The notes beneath the pieces were generated by a model, which was not told where the DNA came from, ran no database searches, and saw only the letters and a program-made list of their open reading frames with translations. A stretch of DNA of 42,500 bases from Isochrysis galbana. Taxonomy: Eukaryota > Haptophyta > Isochrysidales > Isochrysidaceae. Location of the stretch: the NCBI GenBank assembly GCA_018136815.1, contig CM030935.1:6433440-6475939 (forward strand), in the 5' to 3' direction. The first letter of the stretch is position 1. Every line of letters begins with the position of its first letter. Positions 1-9,792 of the stretch are shown here, piece by piece. A program made the position numbers and the translations under genes.

Positions 1-1400
1 TTGGAGCCGGCCTCTGGCTGCAGCTCGAGCACTTTCTGCAGCCCCCCAGACATCACAAACGAGCGACGCGCGGCAACATCATGCGGAAGCACCTTGGCAA
101 ATTGCTGCACGACATAGGTGAGGATGGTCTCCGGCGCGTCGTGGAGGAGTGGCTCGAGCGCCGGCAGGTGGACGCACTTCTGGACGATCGATTTGAGCGC
201 GCGCTTCGCCTTGGTCTTGAGGTCCTCCGAGGATGCCTCGTGCAGATAGACAGCGAGCAACTTTGGCAGCGCATTGGCATCGGCGAGGGCTTTGGCGTGG
301 TCGGGCGAGTGGCGGCCAATTTGACCGAGCGACCAAGCGGATGCCGACTTGATGTGATCCTCGGGCTCGGCCACGACGGCGTTGACCAGCGGCGGGATGC
401 CCTTGGAGACGACCACCGCGAGAGCCAGCGTCTCGGAGAAAGCCGAGATGTAGCCGAGCGCCATGATGCCGGGGAGGGCGGCGTTGCCACGCGCCTCGGT
501 GACGTAGTCGACAAGCGCGCCAACACCGCCCGCGTTGACGATGAGCTGGGCAAGCTCTGGCGTGTGCTTGGCGACCTCGCGGATGCACGTCGCAGCGTTC
601 TTCCGCACGTACACGTCAACATCCTTGAGCAGGTTGAGGATCTGTGGGAAGATCTCCGCCTCAACCACCACCTCTGCCAGGTCGACCGAGTGCTTGCTGA
701 TCTGCGCCAGGCACGAGCAGACCTGCCGCTTGAGCTTGCCGTCGGGCGAGATGATGAGCGGGGCAATGTACGCGACGGCGCCACCGTCGACGACAGACTG
801 GGCAAGCTCGGGCGAGTGCTTGCATATATCCGAGAGCGCGGAAGCCGCGATGCGCTTGAGGGTCAGCTCGGGCTCCTGCACGCAGAGCACAAGCAGCGGC
901 ACTGCGCCCGCATCAACGACCGTCTGCGCAAGCTCTCCGTTGTGTCGCGCGATGTATCCGAGAGCCCATGCGGCCGCCTCCTTGACGCCCGGGTCGAACT
1001 CCTCAAGGCATCCGACCAACGCGTCGAGCGCACCCGAGTCGACAACCGCCTGCGCGAGCTGCGGCGAGTGCTTCGCGACGGCTCGCAGGACGAACGCCGC
1101 CGCCTTCTTGTAGAAGCGGTTCTGCTCGGAGAGGGAGTAGACGAGCTGCGGCAGCACCTCGTTCGAGACGACCGCCTCAGCGAGCTCGTCGTTGTAGTTG
1201 GCGAGGCGCCCGAGTGCGAGCGCTGCGGATTGCTGGATGGAAGGGACGTTGTCTAGGAGGAGAGGGCGGAGGAGCTGCATGACTCCCGCGTTCTGAAGGG
1301 CATCGATGTTCTGTGGGCGAGTCGCGAGCTCCGCCACCGTCTGTACGAAGTTGACGCGGGCACGCTGGTAGTTCTCAAAGACCTGGAGCACGGCACGCAT
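1..1400 (-). CDS. SPAG6: SPAG6/PF16 axonemal central-pair armadillo protein, partial
   Basis: Read on the minus strand from the ATG at 1400, the frame stays open to the window edge, about 466 residues, and still lacks its end. The start reads MRAVLQVFENYQRARVNF, followed by VAELATRPQNIDALQNAGV, which closely matches the N-terminus of SPAG6/PF16. Armadillo repeats of about 42 residues follow, with phrases such as AAALALGRLANYND-like and AVAKHSPQLAQAVVDSGAL. The family scaffolds the C1 microtubule of the ciliary central pair. Compared with the usual length of about 509, roughly 35 to 40 C-terminal residues lie outside the window. No intron is needed in the visible part. Long frames on the opposite strand here are shadows of the high GC. 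Identification is firm; it implies a motile flagellum. Confidence 0.95.
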   Translation of the reverse strand, partial: MRAVLQVFENYQRARVNFVQTVAELATRPQNIDALQNAGVMQLLRPLLLDNVPSIQQSAALALGRLANYNDELAEAVVSNEVLPQLVYSLSEQNRFYKKAAAFVLRAVAKHSPQLAQAVVDSGALDALVGCLEEFDPGVKEAAAWALGYIARHNGELAQTVVDAGAVPLLVLCVQEPELTLKRIAASALSDICKHSPELAQSVVDGGAVAYIAPLIISPDGKLKRQVCSCLAQISKHSVDLAEVVVEAEIFPQILNLLKDVDVYVRKNAATCIREVAKHTPELAQLIVNAGGVGALVDYVTEARGNAALPGIMALGYISAFSETLALAVVVSKGIPPLVNAVVAEPEDHIKSASAWSLGQIGRHSPDHAKALADANALPKLLAVYLHEASSEDLKTKAKRALKSIVQKCVHLPALEPLLHDAPETILTYVVQQFAKVLPHDVAARRSFVMSGGLQKVLELQPEAGS

Positions 1401-2187
1401 GGCGGAGGAGAGAGAGGGAGGAGAGAGGGAGAGAGGAGAGAGGAGGAAAGGGGCGGGGGGGAAGCGAGAGAGACGAGGGGGATGGGGTAAGGGTGGGTAT
1501 GGGGGCGGGCGGAAGGGCACGGAGGAGGAGGGCCGCGGGAAGGGGAGGGGCGGGAAGGCTCGCTCTCTCTCTCTCTCTCTGCGCGTCGCTGAGGAGGCCT
1601 CTCTGCAACAGCAGCTCTGCCTCTCTTCTCTCCCACCCCCTCTCGTCTGTCTTCCCGCTCTGAAGATCCTCTCTTTAGGTGAGTTTTCCCGCGTTTTCCT
1701 TTGTGTTTTCCACTTGCGACCGACCTCCCTCGGCTCTCTCTCTCTCTCTCTCTCTCCTCTCTCCTCTCTCTCTCTTACTCTTTCAACCCTGCCTGCGAAG
1801 CAGCCGGTTTCCCTCCAAACAGCTCTCTCCTTCACTGAGATTCCTCTTCATTCCTCAGCCTCTCTCCACTGCTCCACCCCCCCCCCCCTTCTCTCTGCCG
1901 CGCGCCTCCCGCGTATGGCCCCCTTCTCTCTCGCTGAATATCCCTCATATAACGCTCATTATTTCTTTAACCCGCCCGTCCCCCCCGGCTCCACTCTCTC
2001 TTCTCGGCTCCCCCTCGGCGGCGGTGCAACAGTCCGAACTTTCGTAACGAGCGCGCGACGAAAAACAAAACTCCGCCCCCGCCGCAGCGCCAACGGCCGC
2101 CTCTGCCGATGGCCCCCTTCGCGCGGCCCTCCTCCTCCGCCCCCTTCATCTGCCCCATGCCCCATGCCTAGATGGGAAATACAACAC
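1401..2187. other. SPAG6 upstream region with GA/CT tracts
   Basis: No gene seen. The first 60 bases next to the SPAG6 start are GA-rich on the plus strand (CT-rich in the transcript). Further CT runs lie at about 1561-1582 and 1734-1794, and a C run near 1880-1890. This is probably 5' leader and promoter. Long proline, serine or arginine-rich frames here are low-complexity artefacts. Confidence 0.6.
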
Positions 2188-2400
2188 CAGTGTTGGGCGT
2201 TTAGTAAGACAGCTCATTTGCTTAGTAAGATCTTACGAAAAATTTGCTCGTAAGACACCCCCAACTGTCTTATTTACGTCGCGCCGCCGCCTTAGTAAGA
2301 GAGGGCTCCAAGTGTCTTATTTACGGCGACGGAGTAAGACTTCATAAGACTACTGGTAAGACATCATAAGACACTCTGCCCCCCGCCCCCCCCCCCCCCT
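2188..2400 (+). repeat. Possible DNA-transposon end with clustered GTAAGAC/GTCTTA motifs
   Basis: Begins CAGTGTTGGGCG, which looks like the terminal bases of hAT or Kolobok-type elements. Within the next 190 bases GTAAGA or its complement occurs about ten times, some paired as short palindromes (AGTAAGATCTTAC). I do not see a matching inverted end nearby, so this may be a truncated or miniature element. It ends in a C run near 2380-2400. Confidence 0.35.
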
Positions 2401-2559
2401 CTCCCCGTGCGCGCCCCCTCTGTGTGCGCACCCCCCGCAGTGCCGGCGTCAGTGCAAGCGGATCCCCTCCCAAAGCCAGCGCGGGCGCTCTCGCGTGTCA
2501 GCCCGCGACGATACCTTGAGTATTATCATCATTTACCATTTACGATAATGACAACAGAC

Positions 2560-2775
2560 AACACAGAGAACATATAGAATAGAGAACAGAGAACAGAGAA
2601 AGCGACCGACCGACCGACCGACCGACCGACCGCTTTGTGTCTCTAGTCTCTATTCTACAGACAACAGACAATAGAGAACAGAGAACAGGAGAACAAAGAA
2701 CAGAGAAAGCGACCGACCGCGACCGACCGACCGACCGACCGACCGCTTTGTGTCTCTGTTCTCTGTTCTCTTGAC
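2560..2775. repeat. Duplicated block with (CGAC)n core and palindromic arms
   Basis: A block is present twice in tandem (about 2580-2650 and 2670-2775). Each copy has an arm of AGAGAACAGAGAAAGCG type, a core of repeated CGAC, and a complementary arm of CGCTTTGTGTCTCTGTTCTC type. Each copy could fold into a long hairpin with the tetranucleotide run in the loop. Confidence 0.75.
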
Positions 2776-3241
2776 GGTCAGATTGACGGTCAAGGGGCTT
2801 GACGGTCAGCTTTACTCCTTACTCCACGCTGGAGGTATGAGTAAGGAAACGCGACAGATCGCGACAGGACGCGACATGGGGGGTGGGTTAGCAGTGAGAA
2901 GTGAGAAAGGCTTTTTTATTTTTTTATTTTTTCTTGTCGTGTAGCGCTGTATCGCTGTATCGCTAGCGCTACTCCGCGCCGCAACAGAACGTCGTCGGGC
3001 GATGGAAGACTGGAAGACCTCTCCTCCCCGCTTTCCCAACCGAGTTCGGTCGGGCGCACGATGTCGGAGGTATCGGAAGCGCAGTTCCCATTTGAGCGGC
3101 AGTGGTAAGTGGTAACCTCGGATCCGTCATGTTTCCTCTGTGTTGCGCCGTTGCGCCTCAAGAGGTTTGAAACACGGCGAAACACGGCTGTTTTTGGCTT
3201 TTGTAGGAACACGGTGTTCCTGTGTTTCACATGTAGCATGT
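2776..3241. other. Intergenic, no gene seen
   Basis: Holds three copies of TTGACGGTCA near 2770-2810 and short CGCTGTAT repeats near 2943-2965. A 22-base stretch at 3109-3130 (GTGGTAACCTCGGATCCGTC core) recurs inverted at about 14503-14524. Nothing else is recognised. Confidence 0.5.
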
Positions 3242-3259
3242 AGGGTGTAGGGTGCCCAA

Positions 3260-3275
3260 CTAACTTTATAGTTAG
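3260..3275 (+). repeat. 5'-terminal hairpin, copy 1
   Basis: CTAACT-TTAT-AGTTAG: a perfect 6-bp stem with a TTAT loop, two bases inside the element start and five bases before the ATG. Relative to copies at 8956 and 9064 the fifth stem pair is swapped on both sides. Confidence 0.8.
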
Positions 3276-3280
3276 ACGCC

Positions 3281-5764
3281 ATGGAGCGCGCCGCCGCTCC
3301 CCACCTCTCCTTCGGGTCCCCCGCCGCGGGGACCCCCCCGGCACCCATGGAGCTGTCGCAGGCGAAGCGACCGCGTCCGCCCGCAGAGGCCGAGCAGGTG
3401 AGCGCGACCCCGGTCGCGCCGCACGGCCCGTGGCCTCGGCCACACCAGCCACTGCAGCCATGCTGGCCCTCCCCATGGAGGGTCACAAGCTGTAGAACAC
3501 AGAGGACCAGCACCACACAAGACGAACAATACAGCCACCAGGCATGCCTTATGGCAGAGGCCTCTCCCACCCTAGGGACGGCCGCGCTGCCCCGGCAGCG
3601 CGGCCCGAGACCGGGTGGCCCTTATGGGCACAAATCCAAAACCAACAGCAGAACGCACAATGGCACTGACCCCTCAACACCACAACACATGACCACACAG
3701 AAAGGAAGCTGCTTGGGTGCGTCTAGGGGCGCACATCACACTCCCCCGCCACACGCTCGATTGGACCCACCCATGGCCTCACATACCCCGACCTCCCCTG
3801 CCACTCAGGAGCCGCCCTCAGATGAGGAGCAAGGCTACACTGAGTCGGACGCAACATACGAGCTGTCCTTTCACCAGGAGGGAGACTACACTTTCCAGGA
3901 CGCCACCGTCTACGCCGCGATCGTAGAGCTCCTCTTGGAGCTCGAAGGAGTCGACCCGGAGCCGGACTTCTGGGCCCGGTCCATCCGCGGGCCATGGCAT
4001 ATCGCCGTGAACGAGGACTGCGCTCAGCAATTCAAAGAGCGTTATGGGGACAACACCACCCTCCGCATCATTCAAACCGACATCCCCGTCCGCGTGAAAG
4101 TTGAAGCAATTGATGAGAAAATCAACAAGAAAGGCTCCACCTCTCGCAAAGCCCTCTACAACGCCCTCCAAGACGTCGCGGCGCACCTAGTCGTCGAGGC
4201 AGACGGCCTGGCGCAAGCGGCCCAAATCAATCTCAGCGCGCTCATTATTGCGATCGAAAAGGTTGGGCTAACCTTTCTGAAAGGCAACCGAGAGCGCATG
4301 AAGCTCGAAGGCGGAGCAGGCACCTTTGTGTCCAAGGCGGCCTACTCGACCCGCTGGCATCTTTACGTTTCGGCGGGCCAAGGCTCGTTTCTCGACGGAA
4401 ACTTCCCTCGCAAGCTTCTACTACAGATAGAAGGCAAGACAGTCCCGGTGAATTACGCCATTCGGGCGTGCAAGGAGATCAAAATGCCGGAGTCCATTCA
4501 ATCCCCCCACAAGCTCATGGTCCACGGCAGCCTACGCGGATGCAAGGGCTGGCGTCCGGAGGTGGTTAAGGGCCTCCTAAGCTCGATTCGAGTATGCGAA
4601 TGCGAACAAGAAGCGGCGAAGCGCCGCGAGCGCAACGAGGCGCAAAGGCTCAACCCCCGCCCGAAATCGGCGCACGAGGCTCTTGGCAAGGGCCCCCCCA
4701 AGCAATGTGCGCGCTTCACCCAAGGCCTGTGCCTCAGGAACAAACGAGGCGTGCGATGCAATCTCTCGCACGACGTGCCTGGCGCGTGGATCGACAACAA
4801 GTGCACGATCCGCTGCCACCTTCATCCACACAAGAAGATCCCGGGCGTCTGTTTAAACGGCCCGGCATGCCTTTTCCTCCACCCAGAGTGCGCGTTCGCC
4901 AACGCGATTGCGGCCACCAAACTTGCCGTCGCGAGAATAATGCCCCGGCGCCCTAGACCCACATATGACTCCACCCTTGGTTACCCAGGTGAAGGACCTG
5001 TCCGCATCGCGACATACAACATTAACGGCACCAAGAACGGCAAGCTAGCCGCCGTGCTATCGCAAGCGCGAAAGGCAAAAGTAGACATACTACTACTGCA
5101 AGAACTTCATGCATACGAGGACGGCTCGCACCTCCGGGCACATAGGACAGCCGCCATGTTGGGCTGGCTGTGGTTTGTTGCCCCAGGAGAGCTAGGAGAC
5201 CCAGCTAGCGGTGTCGCGGTGGCAATCAGAGAAGCGGCCGAGCGAATAACTGCTAGAACGGAGTCCCTAGAAATCTTACTAGAAGGTAGATGCGTATCCA
5301 TAACGCTAAACATAGATGAAACCCGATACCGAATAATATCGGTATACCTCAGTGCGCAACCTGGACCCCGCGGAAGGCAGATAACCGAACTAGATAGAAA
5401 ACTAGGCGCCTTAGACCCTATACCGACGGTAATAGGCGGAGACCTCAACTGCGTAGAAAACAGCGCGCACGACTCCCAAAGAGTAGGGGAGGCACTTTAT
5501 GCCAACACGCACGGGGAAAAATGGAGAGCGCTGACTAAAGCGCACAAACTCCGAGACGCACATCACACGCTACGCCTAGGGCCGAACGTTGGCTACACGA
5601 GAATGGCAGCCACCATCCACACAAGGATAGACCGCATATGCCATAGCGAAGATATAGATGCTATCCAATGGCAGCAACACGGACCCTGCCCGGACCTATT
5701 TACGGGCAAAGCCGCGTCAGGCTTAAAGCGACCCGGAGCAACGCCCCGCAAGCGGCAAGATTAG
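3281..5764 (+). CDS. Retrotransposon ORF: gag-like region, CCCH fingers, EEP endonuclease
   Basis: The ATG at 3281 begins MERAA, the start shared by sister copies at 9085 and 29975. A basic KRPRP cluster follows and may be a nuclear signal. The middle (about residues 205-450) resembles the copy at 28.8-29.3 kb. Residues about 476-547 carry CCCH-type zinc fingers (first one C-x7-C-x8-C-x3-H). From about residue 573 an endonuclease/exonuclease/phosphatase fold is clear: ATYNING, LLLQELHAYEDG, IISVYLS, GGDLNC near 720 and RIDRI near 781. This is the APE-type nuclease that nicks target DNA for reverse transcription. After it the frame runs into about 30 unrelated residues and stops. The reverse transcriptase is missing: sequence jumps near 5690-5710 to the C-terminal region, in another frame. 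Confidence 0.88.
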   Translation: MERAAAPHLSFGSPAAGTPPAPMELSQAKRPRPPAEAEQVSATPVAPHGPWPRPHQPLQPCWPSPWRVTSCRTQRTSTTQDEQYSHQACLMAEASPTLGTAALPRQRGPRPGGPYGHKSKTNSRTHNGTDPSTPQHMTTQKGSCLGASRGAHHTPPPHARLDPPMASHTPTSPATQEPPSDEEQGYTESDATYELSFHQEGDYTFQDATVYAAIVELLLELEGVDPEPDFWARSIRGPWHIAVNEDCAQQFKERYGDNTTLRIIQTDIPVRVKVEAIDEKINKKGSTSRKALYNALQDVAAHLVVEADGLAQAAQINLSALIIAIEKVGLTFLKGNRERMKLEGGAGTFVSKAAYSTRWHLYVSAGQGSFLDGNFPRKLLLQIEGKTVPVNYAIRACKEIKMPESIQSPHKLMVHGSLRGCKGWRPEVVKGLLSSIRVCECEQEAAKRRERNEAQRLNPRPKSAHEALGKGPPKQCARFTQGLCLRNKRGVRCNLSHDVPGAWIDNKCTIRCHLHPHKKIPGVCLNGPACLFLHPECAFANAIAATKLAVARIMPRRPRPTYDSTLGYPGEGPVRIATYNINGTKNGKLAAVLSQARKAKVDILLLQELHAYEDGSHLRAHRTAAMLGWLWFVAPGELGDPASGVAVAIREAAERITARTESLEILLEGRCVSITLNIDETRYRIISVYLSAQPGPRGRQITELDRKLGALDPIPTVIGGDLNCVENSAHDSQRVGEALYANTHGEKWRALTKAHKLRDAHHTLRLGPNVGYTRMAATIHTRIDRICHSEDIDAIQWQQHGPCPDLFTGKAASGLKRPGATPRKRQD

Positions 5765-6432
5765 CATGGGAGAGAAGGCTGAATATCACAAACGAAGAAT
5801 GGAAGCACATAGCTAAACTATACACAATGCCGTTATTGAAACACACAGACAAGCACCTCCACTTCAAACATATCACACACAGAAGAATTGGTACTAGAAA
5901 TAGATTCATAGACACTCAGACAGACATATGTAGGCTATGCCGTCGACACCGCGAAAACTCGTGCCATCTAGCGTGGTGTCCCGCGACGAAAACCATCTTC
6001 GAGACCATAGACGCCCTCAACAACTACACGCCTCCCCCCAGAAGGACACGCACACAGAAAATAAAGGATAGATTATTTGCATATCCTGGTACGAACACTC
6101 CCGAAAGCCTAAAAACACTATACGTGATAGCGTGGAAATATATACTAAGAGACTTCTACAGAGTAGAATTTGAGTCATACGAATACCACTACATACCTAT
6201 CCTAGAGTCTACACTAGTGAGATTCACTACATTAGTCAGGGGCCTCACCCCGCCAAAAGCGCACTGCTCTGCACGCACGCACAAAGCCGCTCAAGGGAGA
6301 AAGCCCAAACTCAAGAAATCGCTAGAACTCAGCGCCCCCGTATTCATTGAAAACGAGAAAGGTAGACTACAACTGAGCGAAAACACCCGCCTCGTAGCAA
6401 AAGCACTTGGCCTCGCTGAAAGACTCGCATAA
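5708..6432 (+). pseudogene. Retrotransposon C-terminal region with zinc knuckle, cut off from its RT
   Basis: An open frame (already open from about 5668) that matches the fragment at 15195-15592 from base 5708 on, sharing the phrases RRLNIT-EEWKHIAKLYTMP and HTDKHLHFKHITHRRIGTR. Near the middle, CRLC-x8-H-x3-C is the zinc-knuckle type found at the C-terminus of many LINE polymerases, followed by WCPATKTIFETIDALNN. The stop is at 6430-6432. Because the reverse transcriptase core and the joining frame are absent, this cannot be made as part of the upstream protein. A separate product is not excluded but I see no support for one. Confidence 0.8.
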
Positions 6433-6769
6433 CATGAAGCGTAGGCCCGGGGAAACTTACCATCTAAGAACGCGATCGATCACTATAGGTCATCTAAGAG
6501 GAACGCCGCGCACACTAAGCCAAGGGGCCATGGAACAACTCTAAAAACAAACGGGTCACTCAGTGGCACAGGAGGGAGCGGAGAACACGCCGCTGAGGAC
6601 AAGTGCACATAGCTCCGCTCGGACCCCCCACATATCCCGAGCCCCTAAGTAGAGCACGAGGGGAGTTGCCGCAAGGCGGGGAATGAGGGTGAGGAAGGGA
6701 AGGGGGCGTGGCTACGAATATGCGAGTCAGTGCCACGGGGGAGGCGAGAATATTAAAAGGTTTTTTTTT
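6433..6769 (+). other. Retrotransposon 3' untranslated region and tail
   Basis: Contains CCCCTAAGTAGAGCACGAGG and GCCGCAAGGCGGGG, phrases seen in other 3' ends here (8690-8745 inverted, 38800-38860, 39135-39175, 22735-22790 inverted). It ends with GAGAATATTAAAAGG and a run of T. This conserved tail is presumably what the element's reverse transcriptase recognises. Confidence 0.75.
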
Positions 6770-7085
6770 AGGGTGTAGGGTGCCCGAGGTACGAGGTAGA
6801 CTACCGACTACCGACTGCCGCGACGGCTCAGGCGAGGGGATCGCAGGTTGGGCGGCATCTGTTGCTTCTGCCTCCACCGGCCCCTCCATCCCCGCAGCCT
6901 CATCCTCCTCCATTCAGCCCTGACTTCTGTCACGGCCTCAGAGGCCTTCGTCGCCCTCCTCCCGGGAGTGAACAATCGCTCTTCATTCGAGTAATACCGG
7001 TGGGGGGCACTCTCATATACAGACCTATTTTCTCTCCTCCCTGTCCCCCGCTCCCTGTGCGCGCGCGCGCTCGAGCGAGAGAGCG

Positions 7086-8264
7086 ATGGTGGCGCCACGA
7101 ATGCCTCAGGTGGAGGTCCTCGAGCTGAGCGAGGATAGGATCGTCTTCTCTCTGGAAGGATGCGACACGTCGATGGCCAACGCGCTACGACGCGTCATGA
7201 TCGCTGAAGTCCCAACCATGGCGATCGACAAGGTAGAGATCGAGATCAACTCGACAGTACTCCACGACGACTTCATCGCCCACAGGCTGGGGCTTGTGCC
7301 GCTCAAGAGCTACTTCGCGCGGTACGGAAATGTGGAGAGCCTGCCGCCGACGAAGGACGTGGGCGATCCAAACGAGCCCGAGCCCAAGCCCGCATACCTC
7401 TACAACAGAGACTGTGGCTGCCTCTCGGCGTGTCCGCGCTGCACGGTCAACTTTGACCTGCACATCAAGTGCCGGCAGGACGAGACGCTGGAGGTGACGA
7501 CGCACGAGCTGAAGAGCGATCAGCCACTCGACTGTTTCGTCGCCGTCGGAAAGAGACGAGACGACACCGAGTTCGAGCCGGACACGGAGGCACTGACAGA
7601 GGGCCACATCCTTCTCGTCAAGATGCGCAAGAACCAGGAGCTCAAGTTGAGAGCTGCCGCGCAGATGGGCATCGCAAAGGAGCACGCCAAGTGGGGGCCA
7701 ACCTGCACAGCCACATTCGCGTACGAGCCCGAGGTCGAGCTGAATCAAAAGGTGTACGCTCAGATGACGCCCGATCAGAGGCGTGATTTTGTGGACGGCT
7801 GTCCAAAAAAGTTGGCAAGGCCCTACGACGAGAAGCAGCGGCCGTATGACTGCGTGCAGACGGACGAGTTTGCCGCGTGCATGGTGAAGCCACCCGCGGC
7901 CGTGCCCCGGGAGCACCATTGTCACTTGGCAGGGCTGCGGGGCGCCTGCGCCGGCGCGTCGTCTGCCCATGCGCGTCGTTGACACGCTGATGCTAAGTGC
8001 CCAAGCATCCTGTCCATAACGCGTGAATTGAGCTATTCTCCCCAAACTTGCCTGCAGGTCTGCATCGATTGCCTAGAACACTCAAGCGAGTTTCCGGGCC
8101 TTTGCAAGGTTCGTGATCGGCCTCAGTACTTTAAATTCACCGTCGAATCCACTGGCGCCCTTCGCCCGGAGGAGATCGTGGAGAGAGGGATCGAGGTGTT
8201 GATCAAGAAGCTTCAGGACATCCGCGCAAATCTTGAGACGGCCGCCGCAGCCGCCGATGTGTAG
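7086..8264 (+). CDS. RPB3: RNA polymerase II subunit RPB3 (two exons)
   Basis: Exon 1 is 7086-7883 and exon 2 is 8058-8264. The intron 7884-8057 (174 bases) starts GTGAAG and ends TGCAG; it keeps phase and removes an in-frame TGA. The protein is 334 residues. It shows the alpha-like dimerisation signature ANALRRVMIAEVPTMAID (about 31-48), LHDDFIAHRLGLVPL (59-73), and the zinc site C110-x-C112-x3-C116-x2-C119. Then come LLVKMRKNQELKLRA, GIAKEHAKWGPT and, in exon 2, FKFTVESTGALRPEEIV. RPB3 pairs with RPB11 to start assembly of the polymerase core in the nucleus. An insertion of about 20 residues lies before the zinc site compared with the human protein. The exon join is my inference from frame and family. 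Confidence 0.95.
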
Positions 8265-8596
8265 AAATATCACTTCACATGCAGATGCGCGCGCTTGGAG
8301 CTGCAGTGTTCCACGCGCTTGGCAATCTCGTGTAAGAATGCTCTCAAAAGGCCCAGCCGTGAAGATGGCACGAGGCTGGCTGGAGTGGAGCAAGAAAAAG
8401 GGCGCTGAGGCAATAGGCTATTCAATAGGCAACGTGGGTTAGGTTGGGAAGCCGTATTTTCTCTCGCATATTTGCATACTGTGTTGCTGTGCGTATCTTT
8501 GTGATAAGCTGCTGCCCTCGACTACCCACCTCGTGTACGTTCGTGCCTCGGTGCGCGCATACTTGATACTTGCGCATGGGCGCAGCGCAAGCGGTT
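8265..8596. other. RPB3 3' flank, no gene seen
   Basis: Presumed 3' untranslated region and spacer. I see no clear polyadenylation signal and no second gene. Confidence 0.4.
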
Positions 8597-8936
8597 AAAA
8601 AAACCTTGTAATTGTAATATTCTGCGCGCTCGCTCGCGGCTATGGAAATCAGAAATCACTCTAGTAGCTAGTAGCCACGCCCTTTCTCCCCTTCAGTCCG
8701 CCACTACCCGCCTTGCGGCATCTCCCATCGTGCTCTACGTAGGGGCACAGGTCGCTGGGGCGTTGGGTACGGGCGGGGTGCAGCTGCCCCCGGTGGTGAG
8801 TTCTCGCTCTGCCCTCCTGTGCACAGCCTGTGCCTCTGAGTGGCTTGCTTCTTTATTGCTTTCACATGGATGTTGTGTTGGAGGCTCCTTGGAGGGGGGT
8901 TGTCCGGTGTTTGGCAGCGTTTTGGTTTTGGCGTCT
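8597..8936 (-). mobile_element. Retrotransposon 3' end, minus strand, interrupted by a younger copy
   Basis: On the minus strand this reads GAGCACGATGGGAGATGCCG, GCCGCAAGGCGGG-like bases and a tail ending AATATTACAATTACAAGG plus a T run at 8597-8605, clearly a diverged version of the 6433-6769 region. Sequence on the far side of the 8953-10477 insertion (from 10490, minus strand) seems to continue the same older element, so the younger one is nested in it. Confidence 0.65.
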
Positions 8937-8955
8937 TTCGTCGTTAAAGTTTCAA

Positions 8956-8971
8956 CTAAGTTTATACTTAG
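8956..8971 (+). repeat. 5'-terminal hairpin, copy 2
   Basis: CTAAGT-TTAT-ACTTAG, preceded by CAA at the very start of the element. It is followed by a second inverted repeat, seven G plus C, loop ACGA, G plus seven C (about 8980-8999). Confidence 0.8.
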
Positions 8972-9063
8972 CTCGCCCATGGGGGGGCACGAGCCCCCCC
9001 CTCTCTCCACTCTTCCCCTGCCATGGGGGAGGAACCACCCATCCTCCTGGCACGCCTGATCAA

Positions 9064-9079
9064 CTAAGTTTATACTTAG
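9064..9079 (+). repeat. 5'-terminal hairpin, copy 3
   Basis: Identical to copy 2 and 108 bases after it, but followed by GACGCG and the ATG at 9085, as in copy 1. Two tandem 5' ends in one insertion recall the promoter monomers of some LINEs. Confidence 0.8.
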
Positions 9080-9084
9080 ACGCG

Positions 9085-9792
9085 ATGGAGCGCGCCGCCG
9101 CGACTCCCCTCTCCTTCGGGCCCCCCGCCGAGGGCGCCCCCCCAGTGCCCATGGAGCAGCCGCTATCGAAGCGGCCGCGTCCGCCCACCGAGGCCGAGCA
9201 GGTGCGTGCGACTCCGGTCGCACCACACGGCCCGTGGCCCCGGCCACACCACCCATGGCAGCCATGCTGGCCTCCCCCATGGGGGGCAGCAGGCTGCTGG
9301 CAGCACCCCATCAATGCCAGGCTCAAGCAGCCACCCTTCCATTGGGCATCCCTTATGGCAGAGGCCCCTCTCGCCCTGGCAAGGGCCGCGCTGCTCCGGC
9401 AGCGCGGCCCGAGGCCGGGTGGCCCCTATGGGCACAACTTCCACTCCACTGCAACGCACAACATACCCTTCAGAGACACCATCCCATACACACCACACCA
9501 CACGCATGAGGCACGAGTGTTACGAGAGCGAGAGCGACGAGAGCGAGAGCGACGACGGATGACGACTGACGACAGGACGACGGACAACGACACCCAGGAA
9601 AACACCCCGACTCTCGCCCCACGACTTTCTCACATAACTCGACTAAAATCAAACCCAAACACTCCGGCCAGACGACGACGGACGACGATCAGAAGGCGAT
9701 CTGTCGGCGATCCCGTCTGGAAGGGGAATCGCACCATAACGGAAACGAGGGGCAATCCTGCCGCACAAGATTCCAAGAGACCTACCGAATAA
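9085..9792 (+). pseudogene. Retrotransposon gag-like N-terminus, truncated
   Basis: The frame from ATG 9085 begins MERAAATPLSFG and shares KRPRP, EAEQV-ATPVAPHGPWPRPH and QRGPRPGGPYGH with the frame at 3281, so it is the same protein start (about 140 shared residues). From about 9513 the frame runs into an unrelated repeat and continues with charged residues to a stop at 9790. It is open upstream too, through both hairpins, which are read as QLSLYL. Confidence 0.7.

Larger units (their letters stand above)
3258..6769 (+). mobile_element. Internally deleted non-LTR retrotransposon with 16-bp target duplication
   Basis: AGGGTGTAGGGTGCCC stands at 3242-3257 and again, perfectly, at 6770-6785, so the element between them is a target-primed insertion. 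It opens with AAC and a 6-bp-stem inverted repeat. It then encodes a gag-like region, CCCH fingers and an endonuclease, skips the reverse transcriptase, resumes in the C-terminal region, and ends in a 3' region finishing ATTAAAAGGTTTTTTTTT. It lies between the divergent SPAG6 and RPB3 genes, about 300 bases upstream of RPB3. The intact duplication suggests a fairly recent insertion. It could only have moved with enzyme supplied by a full-length copy. Confidence 0.9.

Noticed and set aside
81..1256. Long plus-strand frame of 391 residues
   Set aside because: It lies antisense to SPAG6, whose protein family is unmistakable; the frame is a by-product of GC-rich third positions.
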